DNA of 64,000 nucleotides from Plasmopara viticola (lineage: Eukaryota > Oomycota > Peronosporomycetes > Peronosporales > Peronosporaceae), in assembly GCA_001695595.3 (NCBI GenBank), contig MBPM02000001.1:992001-1056000 (forward strand), given 5' to 3'. Positions 23,976-36,731 of the stretch are shown piece after piece; positions within the stretch are counted from its first letter, which is position 1, and each line of letters begins with the position of its first letter. The position numbers were made by a program, and so were the translations under genes. Under the pieces are notes generated by a model that worked only from the letters and a program-made list of their open reading frames with translations, made no database searches and was not told the origin of the DNA.

Positions 23976-25643
23976 TTAGCCCACGCAGCTGCTTTTCTTT
24001 CCCTCGGCTTCGTCCCAAGCTCCACCGCCCCCTCGGTTCAAAAAGGTGTCGACCCAGAGTCCAGTCGTGTCCGACGAGCTCGCTTCGACCTGCTTCGCTC
24101 GCTCGTCAAACACATGGCTGCACATTTTGCACACGCGCTTCAACTTTGATCGTTCCTCCGAAGCTGTTCGATCCAAGTGACCCACAAAGGTCGATGGGAA
24201 CAGCTCGCTATCGACCGAGACATGGGAGCATCGCCCACACACGAGACGACCGCAGTGTCGACAATGGTGGCGGCGCACCCCAACCCGTAGACGACTAAAG
24301 TCACGCAGGCAACTCATACAGCTCTTGCGCTCAAAGTCGGGGACCCACACTGGCGGAAACGCAATCTTGTCGAGAAAGTGCCGCAAGACCTTGCCATCGA
24401 CCTTTTCAAACACCATGTAGCCGTGCGAATCCTTGGCATCCAACCGCGCTCCGTGACGCACTAGTCGATACCCGATCTCAAAGCATTGGAGCTCCACGGC
24501 CTTGTGGAGCAACGTACTGCTTCCAAGCGGACTGTTTGGGTCCGTCTTGTGCTGCAGCAGCATCTCGGTAATCAACGGGTCGTCTCGCTTGGTCGTCAAA
24601 AGGTGCACGGCCAAAGGCGTCTGATTCCGATTGTTCGCGCGCGAAGTATCGGCACCGTGTTCGAGAAGAAACTTGGTAATCCGGCGGGACTTGGCCGCCG
24701 CCAAGTGCAGCGGCGTGTTCTGTCGATTGTCCACGGCGTCAATCAGCAAGCCGCGCGTGCGTTTACCACACAGTAGTTTCACGGCCTGCAATTGGCCGAA
24801 GCGCACGGCAAGGTGGAGCGCCGACTGGCCGTGCACGGCGTCACGTTCCGTAAAGCTTGTCGTTCGGTCTTCTAAATACGATCGTAACACGTCGAGGTTG
24901 CCCGTCTTGGCAGCACAGAGAAACGGCGACAAGCCTTCTTCCGTCACGCGCAGACCAGAGTGCAGGACGGAGTGGCGTCCACTTGCTGGATATGAATGAA
25001 ACGGGCTCGGTGAGCCACGAGTGCTGTCAAACACGTTGCTGCTGAGATGGCTCAGCGTGTGTTCAAGGGCCAAACTGTCGCGGGACATCATGGCGTTCAT
25101 CCGTTGAACATTCACGTCACTGGGTCGATAGCGCAGCATGCTCTCACGAGTGTCAGTGTCACTGCTACAAGTGTCATTGCGTGAGTCTTCGGACGCAACC
25201 AAAGGCGCTGTCTTCGTCGTCAAAGCCTTGATCGTCAGCGACGGTCTCGTGAGAATCTCGGAAGTAAAGTGGTCTTCAGTCTCCTCGTCGTCTTCGCTGT
25301 CGGATTTGCGTGGCTGTTCCAGCTCGTCGACTTCACCGCTGCTAGGAGCCGACTCGGTGCGCGGGGACACTGGACTCGACCCTTGCGTGTCGGTGACTGA
25401 AGCAATGGACGTTTTTTTCATGAGACTCGACGGAAACGCCGGCTGGAGACTCCCGCGCGGGGCCGTCATCCAGACCGGATCGTCCGACAACTCGTCGTCG
25501 TCACTGTCTCCGTGGTACGGCGACTGCTGCAAACTTTGCGGCTTGGCAACGCAAACCGGAACGTTCGTGCGCCCCGAAAGGACGTGGGGGTTGACGTGTC
25601 CTTCGTGGTCCGGACCGTCCACCTTTGTACGGAATTCCAGCAT
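23976..25643 (-). CDS. Ankyrin repeat and FYVE zinc finger protein
   Basis: A 555-residue single-exon protein from the first ATG of the frame (25643). Residues 1-230 are acidic, Ser-rich and probably disordered. About 236-410 contain at least four ankyrin repeats (HGQSALHLAVRFGQLQAV, NTPLHLAAAKSRRITKFLL, NQTPLAVHLL, STLLHKAVELQ). About 434-512 form a FYVE finger with the WVPD start, paired CxxC motifs and the basic signature RRHHCRHCG that binds phosphatidylinositol 3-phosphate. This predicts recruitment to endosomal membranes, with the ankyrin repeats binding partners. The tail is a short Gly/Ser segment. Ankyrin-FYVE combinations are common in oomycetes. GC content is far higher than in the flanking DNA. 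All zinc ligands I expect are present. Confidence 0.92.
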   Translation of the reverse strand: MLEFRTKVDGPDHEGHVNPHVLSGRTNVPVCVAKPQSLQQSPYHGDSDDDELSDDPVWMTAPRGSLQPAFPSSLMKKTSIASVTDTQGSSPVSPRTESAPSSGEVDELEQPRKSDSEDDEETEDHFTSEILTRPSLTIKALTTKTAPLVASEDSRNDTCSSDTDTRESMLRYRPSDVNVQRMNAMMSRDSLALEHTLSHLSSNVFDSTRGSPSPFHSYPASGRHSVLHSGLRVTEEGLSPFLCAAKTGNLDVLRSYLEDRTTSFTERDAVHGQSALHLAVRFGQLQAVKLLCGKRTRGLLIDAVDNRQNTPLHLAAAKSRRITKFLLEHGADTSRANNRNQTPLAVHLLTTKRDDPLITEMLLQHKTDPNSPLGSSTLLHKAVELQCFEIGYRLVRHGARLDAKDSHGYMVFEKVDGKVLRHFLDKIAFPPVWVPDFERKSCMSCLRDFSRLRVGVRRHHCRHCGRLVCGRCSHVSVDSELFPSTFVGHLDRTASEERSKLKRVCKMCSHVFDERAKQVEASSSDTTGLWVDTFLNRGGGGAWDEAEGKKSSCVG

Positions 25644-28600
25644 TTGTCGCGTCAATGGCTTTGTGATGGACTAGGGGCAAGGACAACAGACTAGGACAAG
25701 GACAGCGGGTGGGAACTGATCGGTTGGCATATGCTGCGGCCTTTTTCTGCGATGCTGGAGTGTGATCCATGCCCGACGGGCGTGGGATGCTACATAAGAT
25801 TCGAAGAGCTCAGCTCAGCATTCCAGTTGGCGAGGTTTACCGAAAGCCTAAGGGTTGGTAACCCCCCGAAAGTCACGAAATTAAAGGGTTACCAAGAACC
25901 CAGACTTGAATTACGTATAGGGTCTTGAACGTCTTATGAAAAGAACAAGAGGTTTCTAATTACAGTGTTTTCACAGCCTCTCCCACCGTCGATGGGTTGT
26001 TCCGTAGAAAACAACAGGGGACGAGGGGTCCCATGGGATGAAGTGCTTCCTCTTGGCTTCCATAGAAGTTACTTGCGGATTTCTCGGTGTCTACTACAAC
26101 GTATTAATAAAGCTTAATGAATTGGCAAAAAAACTTTAGAGAGCAATCGCCACAATAGCATTCAAAGATCATGTAGGTGTGCTCAATAGGTCGCAAAATG
26201 GACACTTTTCGGAGAAATGGCGTGTAAAGACTGAATTTTTTAACAATGAACTCCTTATCGCCTTGATTTTTTTTAACAATGAATTCCTCCTGGATTGGGC
26301 TTGCCCGCCTTTACAGGAGGGAAAATAAATGCCGAGTCCTAAGCTGTGTCGATCGCTTTCCAACTTACTCTATTGCACCTATTGTGTGGAAGCTGACATA
26401 TTACTTTATGGTCGAGTCGAATTCACTTTAAGCTTTGACAATATGTATAACGTTATCATGAGGTGTGTGCGACATTGATAGAATCAAGCATGTATGTTTT
26501 CATGATCTATTATACACGAACATTATCATCGGGTCACTTTGTATGCGAAACATTTACTTGGCTTTATTCATTATCATCCAGTTATCCATACGCAATAAAT
26601 ACCTCTGGCCACTCTTAACGCCTTTCGAGACCGCCTATTTGCTATGTACCTCTTTCAGATCGTATGACCGACTTGGCTAAGCCACTGGTCTTTCAAGCTT
26701 TGGCGTTATAGCCTCGTTCAACTACCACCAAAAAGTAAATTTTTGATTCGTCTTGTCTTCGTTTAACGAAAGACTAGGATGCTCTTATTAGCGGTGTCAC
26801 CAATATCTGGTATGGGAAAAGATTAAAGTCAAGGACGACAGCCTATGTTTGAAATATAGGAAGTGGTCCACCCGGCCGCGCAATATGTTGTATTCAATCG
26901 CGGTATCTCAGCTTGTCATCTGGAAGCGTCTTACAAATCTTTTTAAAGCGACGTTGTGTGTTAAGTGACGTTGTGTGTTAAGTTTCTCTCATTGATAGCA
27001 CGACGCGCTCAAGGTTTTTAATGTCTCGTCTAAGTCTACCGATCTATTCGTACAAGGACTCTGGCAGCATCAGTAAGCGAACTCGGGAGAGGTGTAGATT
27101 CCTGTGATCACGGTTGCGAGAAGCTGCCTTCAACTTCATGGACACATGCATGCCAGTTTATGGAAACGAAGAGCATTCTACGTCTCGCCGAAAGCGGTGA
27201 TGCAGTGCGATTACAGCTTTTACATACACAGCAATAGCTGTTCAGACGAAGCTCGACTTAGACCAATCATGTTACACATGACATACCGCGGGTACTATCT
27301 TGCTCACATGCATCGCCCGTAATAAAAATCCGATATTCTTTTTGTATAGATCTAAAGTCAAGTGCAGCTGGTGTTCAAGGCAGATCGGACGCCTCGCGAT
27401 GAGATACATCGTGGTTAACTACTCTTAAAATAATGTGTTACACAGCCAATCGAGTTCATTTAGCCTTTAAAGTCGGGTGTCGCCCTTAAAAAGCCGCGTA
27501 CTAGCCACTAGAGCAATCTTAAGTGCGCAAAGTTGATCGCTTAGGAGATGCTGCTTCAAATGACGACGGTGAAAACTAAGGCAGGAGATGTATCCTCCCA
27601 TTCTCTTTGACCACCAAGACCAGCAGAACTTGCATACGAAGTGCGCTATAAAGTAGTGACACTTTACCGACACCACGGGTTTCTTGTGATATGACGCGCA
27701 TTCCATGCTTTGCTACACTCTCAATGGAAGCCAAAGACAACATAAATCGAAAGTGGGTTGTGTTCGACCCATTATGTGAGCATATTACACCTTGATCTCA
27801 CAAACGTAAAGCACTTCGTCTGATACGGTGTGGCTTGTGATTGCAACACTATGGAGACTCACGTCATACCAAAAGAGGCTCTCGAATATGACCGTATTAC
27901 CCTGAAGTTGCCCTTTTCTACTGCATCCCTACAACACCGAATGATATACTGTTACTACCAGGCTTTGGTGCCAAGTAGTATACTCATCAGCTCCGCATGC
28001 CAATGAGGCTATCCAAATGGCTATGGTTCCAGCGCGACATCACGACAACTATACGCATCAATTAAGTGCATTTATCGGATTTCGCTTTATGCAACACAAG
28101 AACCTCTTTTTTCATGTTGGATCTGTTATTTAAACGGTATGTGGATATCCAGCAGATTGGTAACTCGCTTTAGCATTGGCATTCAGGGACTCGCAAAGTC
28201 TTTTCGCCCTCTGAGTTAGGACTTTAAATATTAAGACTAGCCGTACAAACTAGTGTGGGTTATCATTTTGTCCTCAACCTCTCCGTTCTAGTAGTTGCCT
28301 CATCAAAAACATCTCAGGTCGGGTCTCGACCCCTGAGGGTCATGGACCTCCATGTCTACACGGGTGTGACCTTTTGCATGGCTCGTGAGTTGGATGACAA
28401 GACTAAATCCTTTCGAGGCATAGCCCAAATAGCTTGGACACCATTGTCCCTGCCTTGAGGTCCTCTACCACCGTAGCGAGCAGAGCTAGAGGAGCGCTCG
28501 CAAAAGTGCTTCTTTCGCTTTTGCCGCTTGAAGGCGATGGAGTCTGCAGACCACCGGACTAGAAACATGCAATTTTCACTGTGAGAGTATAGAACGTTTT

Positions 28601-30588
28601 CTCAGTGACTGCTAGACTAGAAGCTCGCTATCTGTGACGCAGGCGCATACTTTGTACCACATGCACGGAGACCAGTTCTGATACCAGGACTTCGTTTGAA
28701 GACAAAGGAACCGGCTTGATTAGATGGCTCAGGCGACAGGCAAATTTCTTTGCTGCCTATTTGGTCACCTTTATAAACGTATAGCCTTTTCGTAATAAAA
28801 TACCTAATTCCTTCTTGTTCGACGCAGTACAAGTTTATGGGATAGCAAATGCAGCGAGTCGTGCCATAGAGCAAATCTTGTTAGTGTAAGACTTGAAGAA
28901 ATGATTGCTTCTGGTGTGACACAGGCAGCTGATTGGCAATTAAACCCCTTTGAATACCAGTTTTTTGAAATGTAGTAAAAGGTGATAAAGTTCCTAGCTA
29001 GAAGTGCAAAGGTATTTTTGACTACTAATGACGAAGCAAGAGTAAGACTAGAACAATGTTGCATCAAATGAATCAATCCTTGAAGTGCAGCCTAGGATCT
29101 GCTCAGGTCTGGCAAAAGAAATAGTCATTACTGAAAGATCGCGAATGCTTTTGCTTTCCATCTCTGTGCAAGACTTCGTGTGAGGCTCCGATAGGAAGCA
29201 AAGTGCAAGAAAGTTCATTTCGGACGATGCTGGGGAGAGAAAGAAAGCCCACTTTTTGAAGTCAATGTAAAAGTCAGCATTTTATGCCGAGCAGGTGGTT
29301 GTAAGTATTATGCACGGTCGTGCTGCGCAGACTAGTGAAGCTACTGGTCAGGACAGAGTTAGCAGTCGAGACAAACACTGATTAAAGCGATATTGGCCTT
29401 ACTCCGGTCAATTTTACTAGAAAATCTAGCTACAAAATCGTAGAGAATCTAGTCAATAAATGGCAATAAGTTGCTTGCAATTATCGAAATTCAAATACAA
29501 AAAGGTGCGTGAGATAATCATTGCACCGTAATCAACATCACAGGTACCGGCAATATAGACGTTTAACAACTTCATTACACCATGGTGAGTACACTGATAA
29601 TAATCGCTACTCTGACTTTCATACATTAAACCTCTGCTAATAAAGATGCCTCGCTCTGGTGGTCTGGTCGCGGTTTTGATGTTGTGACTAGGGACTGATG
29701 GGCTTCATCTAATATGTGACCCATTCGGTGTACAGTCGTATAGGCCGCTCATTTCAGTGCAAGCTGATGGAACTGCTTCGGGAAGTTATTTACCTTCGTA
29801 CTGAGCCCTGGGCTCAGCCGGTTACAGCCTTTACAAACGCTCAATATCTCAGCCTTATTACCAATGATGCGATACTATCACCCGCCACATACCCATTCTC
29901 GCCTAACTCGCAGAGCTAAGCGCAATTCCAATGCATTTTTGTACAACTCGAGGACCTGAGGATCATAACACCTGATTAGACGACCCAAACAAGAAGTTGG
30001 GATATGACGATATCTTATTAAAAATAGGATGGTGACTGCTGACGTAGGGCTTTTCAAGACCGTATATTCTTTCGAACAATGTTCGTTACTACCAAACTTA
30101 CCAAGTGGTACATAATTCCCACTTTATCCCCCTTCATGCGTATGTTTTAGTGAATGCAATCGCATCGCTTGCTCTGCTTATTACCTTCAACCTGTCTTTT
30201 TACATAATTACATAATTATATACGTAAGAAAATTGAGCTCAATTTAAAGACCTAGAAGAATATTGTCTTTAGCCTTTTTTTATACTAATCTCAGAAGCGT
30301 TCGTATTCGTACTTCTGAGACTAAACGAAACTATAAGTGTCTAAGCTTGCTTATCGACGAGATTACAAATCTCTTAGGTGCGTAAACCGCTTTGTTGGGT
30401 ACAATCGATAATTATTTGTTGCTCCACATTTGTTGTACGCCAGCGCAATTAATGCGAGATTTTGATTGAACAGCGCTTCCTTAAACGTAGCGCTTGGTGT
30501 GTGTCTTCATTCGACACTATCGTAGCCAAAACTGTAAATACATACCATATCTATAAACAGCCTTCTATCACGATGACAGAACAGATAC
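25644..30588. other. Gene-poor stretch
   Basis: About 5 kb without a gene I can support. It includes the promoter side of the ankyrin-FYVE gene, a short tandem duplication at about 26950-26984, and a duplicated TTTTTTAACAATGAA-type block at 26236-26287. Small frames here are AT-rich, overlap on opposite strands and lack motifs. Confidence 0.45.
26950..26984 (+). repeat. Tandem duplication of a 17-base unit
   Basis: The unit GACGTTGTGTGTTAAGT occurs twice head to tail. It is a small local duplication in non-coding DNA. Confidence 0.8.
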
Positions 30589-30867
30589 TCAATTCACCAT
30601 CTTGCTTCGGCGGCACACGAAGTACACTGCGATTAACTTTGGTATGCCGAAGATGAAGTCGAGGCTCATGGAACTCAAGTAGTCTACCGGTGTCCTTGTA
30701 TCTAAGTATAAAAGCCGATTTGTGATTTGCACGGATGACCCGTTAGCAGATCTTCTCGCATGCTTGACTACCCACATGTACATGCCGGGCTCTAATGCCT
30801 TGTGGAACCGAAAAAAATGTTTTTTCTCGGCATCAGTGACCCTATAGGTGAATAGTAGACCGCCCAA
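30589..30867 (-). mobile_element. Ty3/gypsy integrase remnant
   Basis: The minus-strand frame contains the pattern PGMYMWVVKHARR, then a spacer, then TPVDYLSSMSLDFIFGIPK and CRRSKMVN. This follows the order of gypsy integrases, where the zinc-binding region (PGMYKWVRKYVRSC-like) leads to the core start SMDFIxGLP and DRFSKMAH. The zinc-binding cysteines are lost and the catalytic aspartate positions are eroded, so it is a dead fragment. I could not follow the element on either side. Confidence 0.55.
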
Positions 30868-33800
30868 AATCTTTATATGAAAACGCTACCGAAGGGTTGA
30901 TCACGTGAACTTGACTTCTTTGTCGGTAACATGGTATTACACCAAGAGGTTTGGATTGGCATCACTTTTGTTTGCCTATAAAGCTTCTGATCTTGCTAAT
31001 ATAGAATAGCTTATCATCTGGCCTACCCGAATGAATTTAATGAAAAAGCTGTCTTCGCCAGATTAAAAGTAACTGCTGAAGTGTATACCGCAAAGAATGA
31101 CAGCTATTTTGCTAATTGCCGAGACAAGAAGGTCGTATTTGTCGTCGCTCGCAAAGACGCGTAGTCCGGATCGTCTACAAAAAAAATCAGAAACCAAAAG
31201 ACGCGCAAGAAACTTGACTAGTGCGTCTTTTATCGTTGTCATGAATGAAACACTTCCGTTCGGCAGCTAGTATTGTTTTGTTTAGAGTAAAAGAACTCGC
31301 TCACGACCGTCTCAAGTCAAGTTGGAGAGACGCGCAAATCAATGACAAAACGGTGCCAAAGGGCTTTGTCTCGTGCAAAGCCAGAACAAATGACCCGCTT
31401 AATGCATATTTTAAATTCAAATTTGATCCTGGCTCTGTCGCACCACTCAATGGCCTTGTTTAGATAGTTGGACATATGCTTTACTAGACGCGCAGATTCG
31501 CTGCTTCACTTGTGCAAAGCGTATACTAAATCTGATTTTTAGGTAAGGTCTTGTGAGATTGTGGCCCAGGCATAGCCGACATTTCGTTCAATTTCTCAGG
31601 ATTTGCTTGGGCCCTCATGACGGAGCAATTCAATACTATTCCTCGCATCAAAAATTTTGTCGTAGTATTTGCCTTGGGTGACCACTTATCTCCGAACCCG
31701 ACTGACCTCTTACACAGCAACTATGGGCAAGCAGTATGCTCAGGAGAAAGCCCGTGATGGTCAAACAATTGGTCAAACGAAAATGAAATGTTGTCGGGGC
31801 AGTGGAAGCTCTTGTGATATCACTGATCCCTCCCGAAGAATATCACTCGGCGTGCATCTACCAAATCTAGTGCATCTTACTCGAAAGAAGTTGATTGTTG
31901 CTAGAAAAGTCAGGACGAGTATGATCATTGCCAGCGTCGGAGATTTTCTTTGATGAATACCAATGTTGTCCAACAAATGTCTCGGTTTCTTAATCGGAGG
32001 CACTCAAGATTTAATTAGATGTAGATTTGCCCGCTATACGACACGAACATGTTGCTAACATGTTCGTGTACGTTACTAATTTGCACCTTTGCAGTTACAG
32101 CTGTAGTTTTCATAAAGTAATGCGCACGAGCTATTTGTTGCTCAAAATTTGAATGCCCTACTTGGGTAGCATTCAGATTTCGAGCAAAAATGCCAATACC
32201 ATGCATATTTGCTTATTCAGCGAGCCCATTATTGTGCTTTCCTTTTCTCGAGGTAGTGGCAATATCTAAATTAAATCTGGCCAAATCTTTGTTAGTAGTG
32301 TTTGTAAGCACGTCAGAGTATTTTTAACATGAGCATCCTGGAAACTTTTAGCAACTTAAAGTATAGGCGCAGCTTACGCTGTTCGTATGGCTGACTCACG
32401 ACATTCTCCAAAAAGAATGTGTTATACCTATCCCAACATCTGAAACACCACCATTGGAATATTATCGGCTTACACTCTAGCCAGGATTTCGGCATCTTTT
32501 GGTCTCTCTAAGTTGAACAGCTTTGATACCTTAGTAGTGCTCTTAAGAATAGTGCCTTTACCGTGAATCGAAGATATGCTATATTGTCAATTATTCTTTT
32601 GGATAAGAAATCTTCGTCAGCCGGGCTGCTCGTGACATGCAGAATTGATTTGTACTCCGTCCCCGTTCTCTTCTTATACAGCTATATTACCCACTCATGT
32701 TAAAACTTTGCTTTTTCACCTTTTCTTACGGACCTATGTTGCCTGCTTAAGAAACCTAACTACCCGCATTCGGAAACGCTATATTACTTTAGTTCCGCAC
32801 CGTTATTTGCGGACCTGTGCTACTCGCTTGCAGAATTTTGTTATCGGCAGTTGGTGGTGCTATATGGCATCAACCTGTGGAGTAATGTTAACTACATTTA
32901 GTGCGCTATCTTTAGCAATTTTGATAGCCTGTATTGCTCGTAAGATCGTTACCCAAAAAGAAAATTCTTAAAGACGCCGCCTACTTTCTCGAAGATATCC
33001 TTTCATTTGATACATCCCATAGTAGGACGCTTTAAAAAGCCGCTTGTCAAAGCACTGTTGCGCAATGTTGATCAAACAACAATGGCCTTTCTCCACCAAA
33101 CTTGCACATTTTTTGCCGCGGTAAGCCCAAGATTAAGTCATACTTGTCCATGCCAAGAAAAAAGTACTATGGGCCGTCGAAGCTCCTAAAATCCACAGCC
33201 AGGTCTATTTCAACTTTAATTATGTCTTAAAACGCGTGATCAGCCTGTCAAAGCTAAATTGACTTGTTTTTGCAGCTCTTCCAGACAATTAATTTGCTGT
33301 TTGAGCTAAGCGTTATCATTTTCCATTACTTCAGGAGTTGTAGCCACAGTTTTTTGCTTCGAGTTTACATTACAAGAGCTACCATCACACCAATCCTTGA
33401 AGCTTAGATTTTTCATTTGGTGAGAGGCGCTACTATGACCTTAGAGTTGCAGATTCTGTGACTATATCACCTTACTTCCTGGTGCGACAAACGTTCACTT
33501 CGTCTACTCCCTTTCGGAAAAAACACCGATCATGCTCATTGAATGACACAGTCAAAGCAACAAATGTTGCTTTGATCGACAACTTTTAGTTTAGAACGAC
33601 AGAACCTGATACAGCGAGCCCACACTCGAGATTCTGTGCGCCTAGAAAATATCGCATAGCGTTTTTTTATTGAAGAGTCTGCTTTTTGCCGAATATTTTT
33701 TCATAAAGGAAATTAATTAGTCCATCAAATGGTCGCTGCCTGCACTACGTAGTGTTATTTGTAAGGTGGCTCATCAAAATTGTCACTTTGACTCGATAGA

Positions 33801-35647
33801 AATATGCGGCTCAGTAATGGAGGCTGTCTACTTTCTTAGCTCATGAATAGACGAGTGAGGTTTGTACTATCTGCAAGAAATGCGAGCGTTGGTGGAGCTT
33901 GAAAATTGCCGGAAGAAATGTGTCTCTGCTGTTCGTTTACGGGTTTAAGACATAAGTGAAGAACTTATGCGAAAAATTTTTTCAGATAAGAGTGTTTAAA
34001 GCCACGCACACCTGATTGTGGCCACATTGTTGAGCATCTCAATTTTCTTGATACGATACAGTAGGCTCTCATATTTTTTACTTCAGAGGTTTGAGCCATA
34101 AGTTTTTCCAGCTTAATCTCCACAATAAGCGCTAATCAGCCGGATTCTGTACTACCTGATCCCTAGAAGACAAACATTATATATACAGTTGAGACGCTGT
34201 GACACGCTCTGGTAGTTTGGCAGCAGGGCAGGCTCCGAATGAGGCGCCTCCTCAGGACCTTAGAAACAGTAATTCTTTCGAGCAGCGCGAAGCGTATGCC
34301 AGATGTGCGAAGGTGGCTCAATTCAATTTGGAGCCTTTGGGAGGATGGAAAAAAGACAAATCACCTCTTTTAATGTAGAGTTTCTCGTTATAGATCTCAT
34401 TTATTTCTGCTAGTTCCTCTGGGCAAGGTGCGGCTTGAGGTGTTACGAGGTCAATAATCTTCTTGCGTAGAGGGGACGGGCAGGAATATACAAAATCTGT
34501 CGGTGAACGACTGTTCACTATTTCCGATCTTAAGTGATCAAAGTGTGCAATAAACTACGATATAGAGGTTGAATTTGATTCACATGAGAGCAATCCTTTG
34601 AGCTTGCCGAAGGCTTTCTATCACTTTTATAAGTTTTTTAGCTGTACACGTCAGATATAAAGTTGACATAATAACATTGGTACGTTTCTTGTATAAGATC
34701 AATTCGAGCTAAATTAAATCGTAATTCAGTCTCGAATTTTGTGAAGGATTACATAAATTGTCTTATTTATATACGTGCATGCAAGAAATAAGCATTTGAC
34801 AACCTGTGGTGTCTAAATGTCAATCTGCCTGCCTTAATACAAAACCAGTATACTTACGTCCTTCTCGATACACGTTATACGCCTGATATCTCGAAGGACG
34901 CAAAAAATGATAAACGAAATTTATATAATCTGAATGCAGGACTCTTGGGCATGAAAATTACTACATTAAAATTTCAAAATGACTATTGTCATCACTACGA
35001 CACCACATTTTGCCTTCCTATCTACCATTAGGCTGGTTACAATGAGAAATATTTTTTCGCAGCCCTCTATCGCTACGCTAATCGCAAGACTGATATAGTG
35101 AATCCCATTGCAAGCTTTTTTAGCGTCTTGGGATACACAAGTATTGCGTTGCCGTGAAAGCATTGCATCAAGTCGCAAGTTTTTCAATTTAAACAAAATG
35201 GTTGCTGGGTGCTATCGTGGAGACTGAAGATACACTACATTGCTGAATTATTGTGAAACTAAGTTAAAAAAGTAAGGTATGCTGTCGGAGGAATCAGACA
35301 CGCAGTCGGTAAAGTCACTTGTGCAGTCCGTGGAAAGGTTATAATTGGTGGAGATAAAGACTCGGTCGTGCACTCGGTTGAGCTGGATGCATCAATGGAG
35401 TCATTGGAACCGGACCCACGGTTGTTCGAGTTGGGCACTGAGGCAGTGGATATGAATACAGAATTGAGGGTATTGGGCATATGAACCTGGTCTTGCAGAA
35501 AATGGAGGGGCCACGTGTACCGCCTTAAGTGAAGTCGGACGAGCAAGAGATGATAGATGCGTTGGTGCAATTTATCCTACAAGTCTCGATAGCATAGGGA
35601 CTCAATACATGGCGGCATCTAGGTGCAATACATTACATAAATAAAGC
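30868..35647. other. Gene-poor stretch with probable transposon debris
   Basis: Nearly 5 kb without an intact gene. Several minus-strand frames between 31526 and 32495 have a vaguely polyprotein-like composition but no motif I trust. A perfect 13-base inverted repeat lies at 32041-32069. A frame at 32645-32971 repeats similar short phrases but has no recognised domain. Confidence 0.45.
32041..32069. repeat. Perfect inverted repeat, 13-base arms
   Basis: ACACGAACATGTT and its exact complement are separated by three bases (GCT). It could form a tight hairpin or be a palindromic protein-binding site. It is in non-coding DNA. Confidence 0.85.
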
Positions 35648-35913
35648 CTAGTATTGTCCGTTCTGGTAGTCGACATGCCGTATCTGAGGTTTTTCGCCTT
35701 CCAAGTAGGCCAGAACCTGCGCTAGCTGAAACTTCATCTCGTCGTTCACCTGCACAATACCAGCAATGAAAATGAGGCAAAGTTCGCTACACGGTATTGT
35801 ATTGTTCAAACCATCAATTCAGTATTCTCTTCATTTTCCTTGTTGTCTACGAAATCTTTAATCAATTTAGCCGCCGCCTTTTCGCTGATCGCTGTCGTCT
35901 TGAGCACCTCCAT
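35648..35913 (-). CDS. Small two-exon orphan protein, 67 residues
   Basis: Proposed exons 35812-35913 (ATG at 35913, 34 codons) and 35648-35749 (33 codons plus TAG), joined over an intron of 62 bases that ends in GTGCAG; the donor GTTTGA is weak. Both exons are phase 0. The product is helical and charged (SEKAAAKLIKDFV; NDEMKFQLAQVLAYLEGE), which looks like a real small protein, perhaps a subunit of a complex. A good acceptor, TTTTCAG, lies just before the ATG, so upstream coding or leader exons may exist. One possible upstream exon (about 36096-36055 with a GTAAGT donor) could not be joined in frame. Function unknown. Confidence 0.45.
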
Positions 35914-36731
35914 AGCTGAAAACGCTGGCAGCCAATTGTTGAATTTAAAAGTAAAACCATATTTGTGTCGCACAATTAATAATCCAATAGCAAAATATAG
36001 GCTTTGTAGATGAAATTTTGCCACCTAAGACAATAGTATCAGAGACGAAAACTTACCCTTTTAACTCAACTAAAGTAGAACTTTGTCTGTTGCCATGCAT
36101 TCATCCGGTAATATAAAAGACGACAGAACTTAAGCAAATTTCACCGATAGCTGCGGCGGCATTTCCAAAGTAGCATTGTAGCGTCAAAAGTATCGAAAAT
36201 AAGCCCCAGGATAATTGCACGACAGAATTACGCTCCAGGGTAATTTATTATGGAAGCGATGTATATCAAGCTTTGTAGTTGACATATATGAACCTTAAAC
36301 TTAGGTTTTAAAAGACAGTTGGGCCTAGCGGCTAAAGAAGCAATGTTTTCGAGCTCAAAAAAAATACTAAACTGATCGTTTCGGTACTATTTCGCATGTA
36401 TTGGCTATTCTCACTGTGCGGCGCGCCAAACAAAGGTAAAGGTGCTCCTTGGCGGCTCGAGCTATCGAAAAAAGCAGTCCGCTCTGCTCTAGCCGTAGCG
36501 TTCTTCTGGCCGTCACGCCTGGATGTGCATGAAAGCATTTGCAAGCTCGATCACCTCCGCTGACATCACAATACGAACGCGAGACGCAATACTCATGACA
36601 TTTCGTTCTGCCACAACCTAACCAATGCGCAACAATAAACCATTTGTGTCCAACATCTCGTCCAGGTGTGTCTTTTTTCATCAATCCACCGCTAGATCCT
36701 ATCAATTAATTTGTTGCTGCTTCCAGAAAAT

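Noticed and set aside
24486..25770. Frames opposite the ankyrin-FYVE gene
   Set aside because: They are antisense shadows created by strong codon bias, with no domains.
36367..36705. Cysteine-containing frame downstream of the VAMP7-like gene
   Set aside because: It lacks an ATG at its head and sits where the 3' untranslated region of the SNARE gene is expected. There is no signal peptide or motif.
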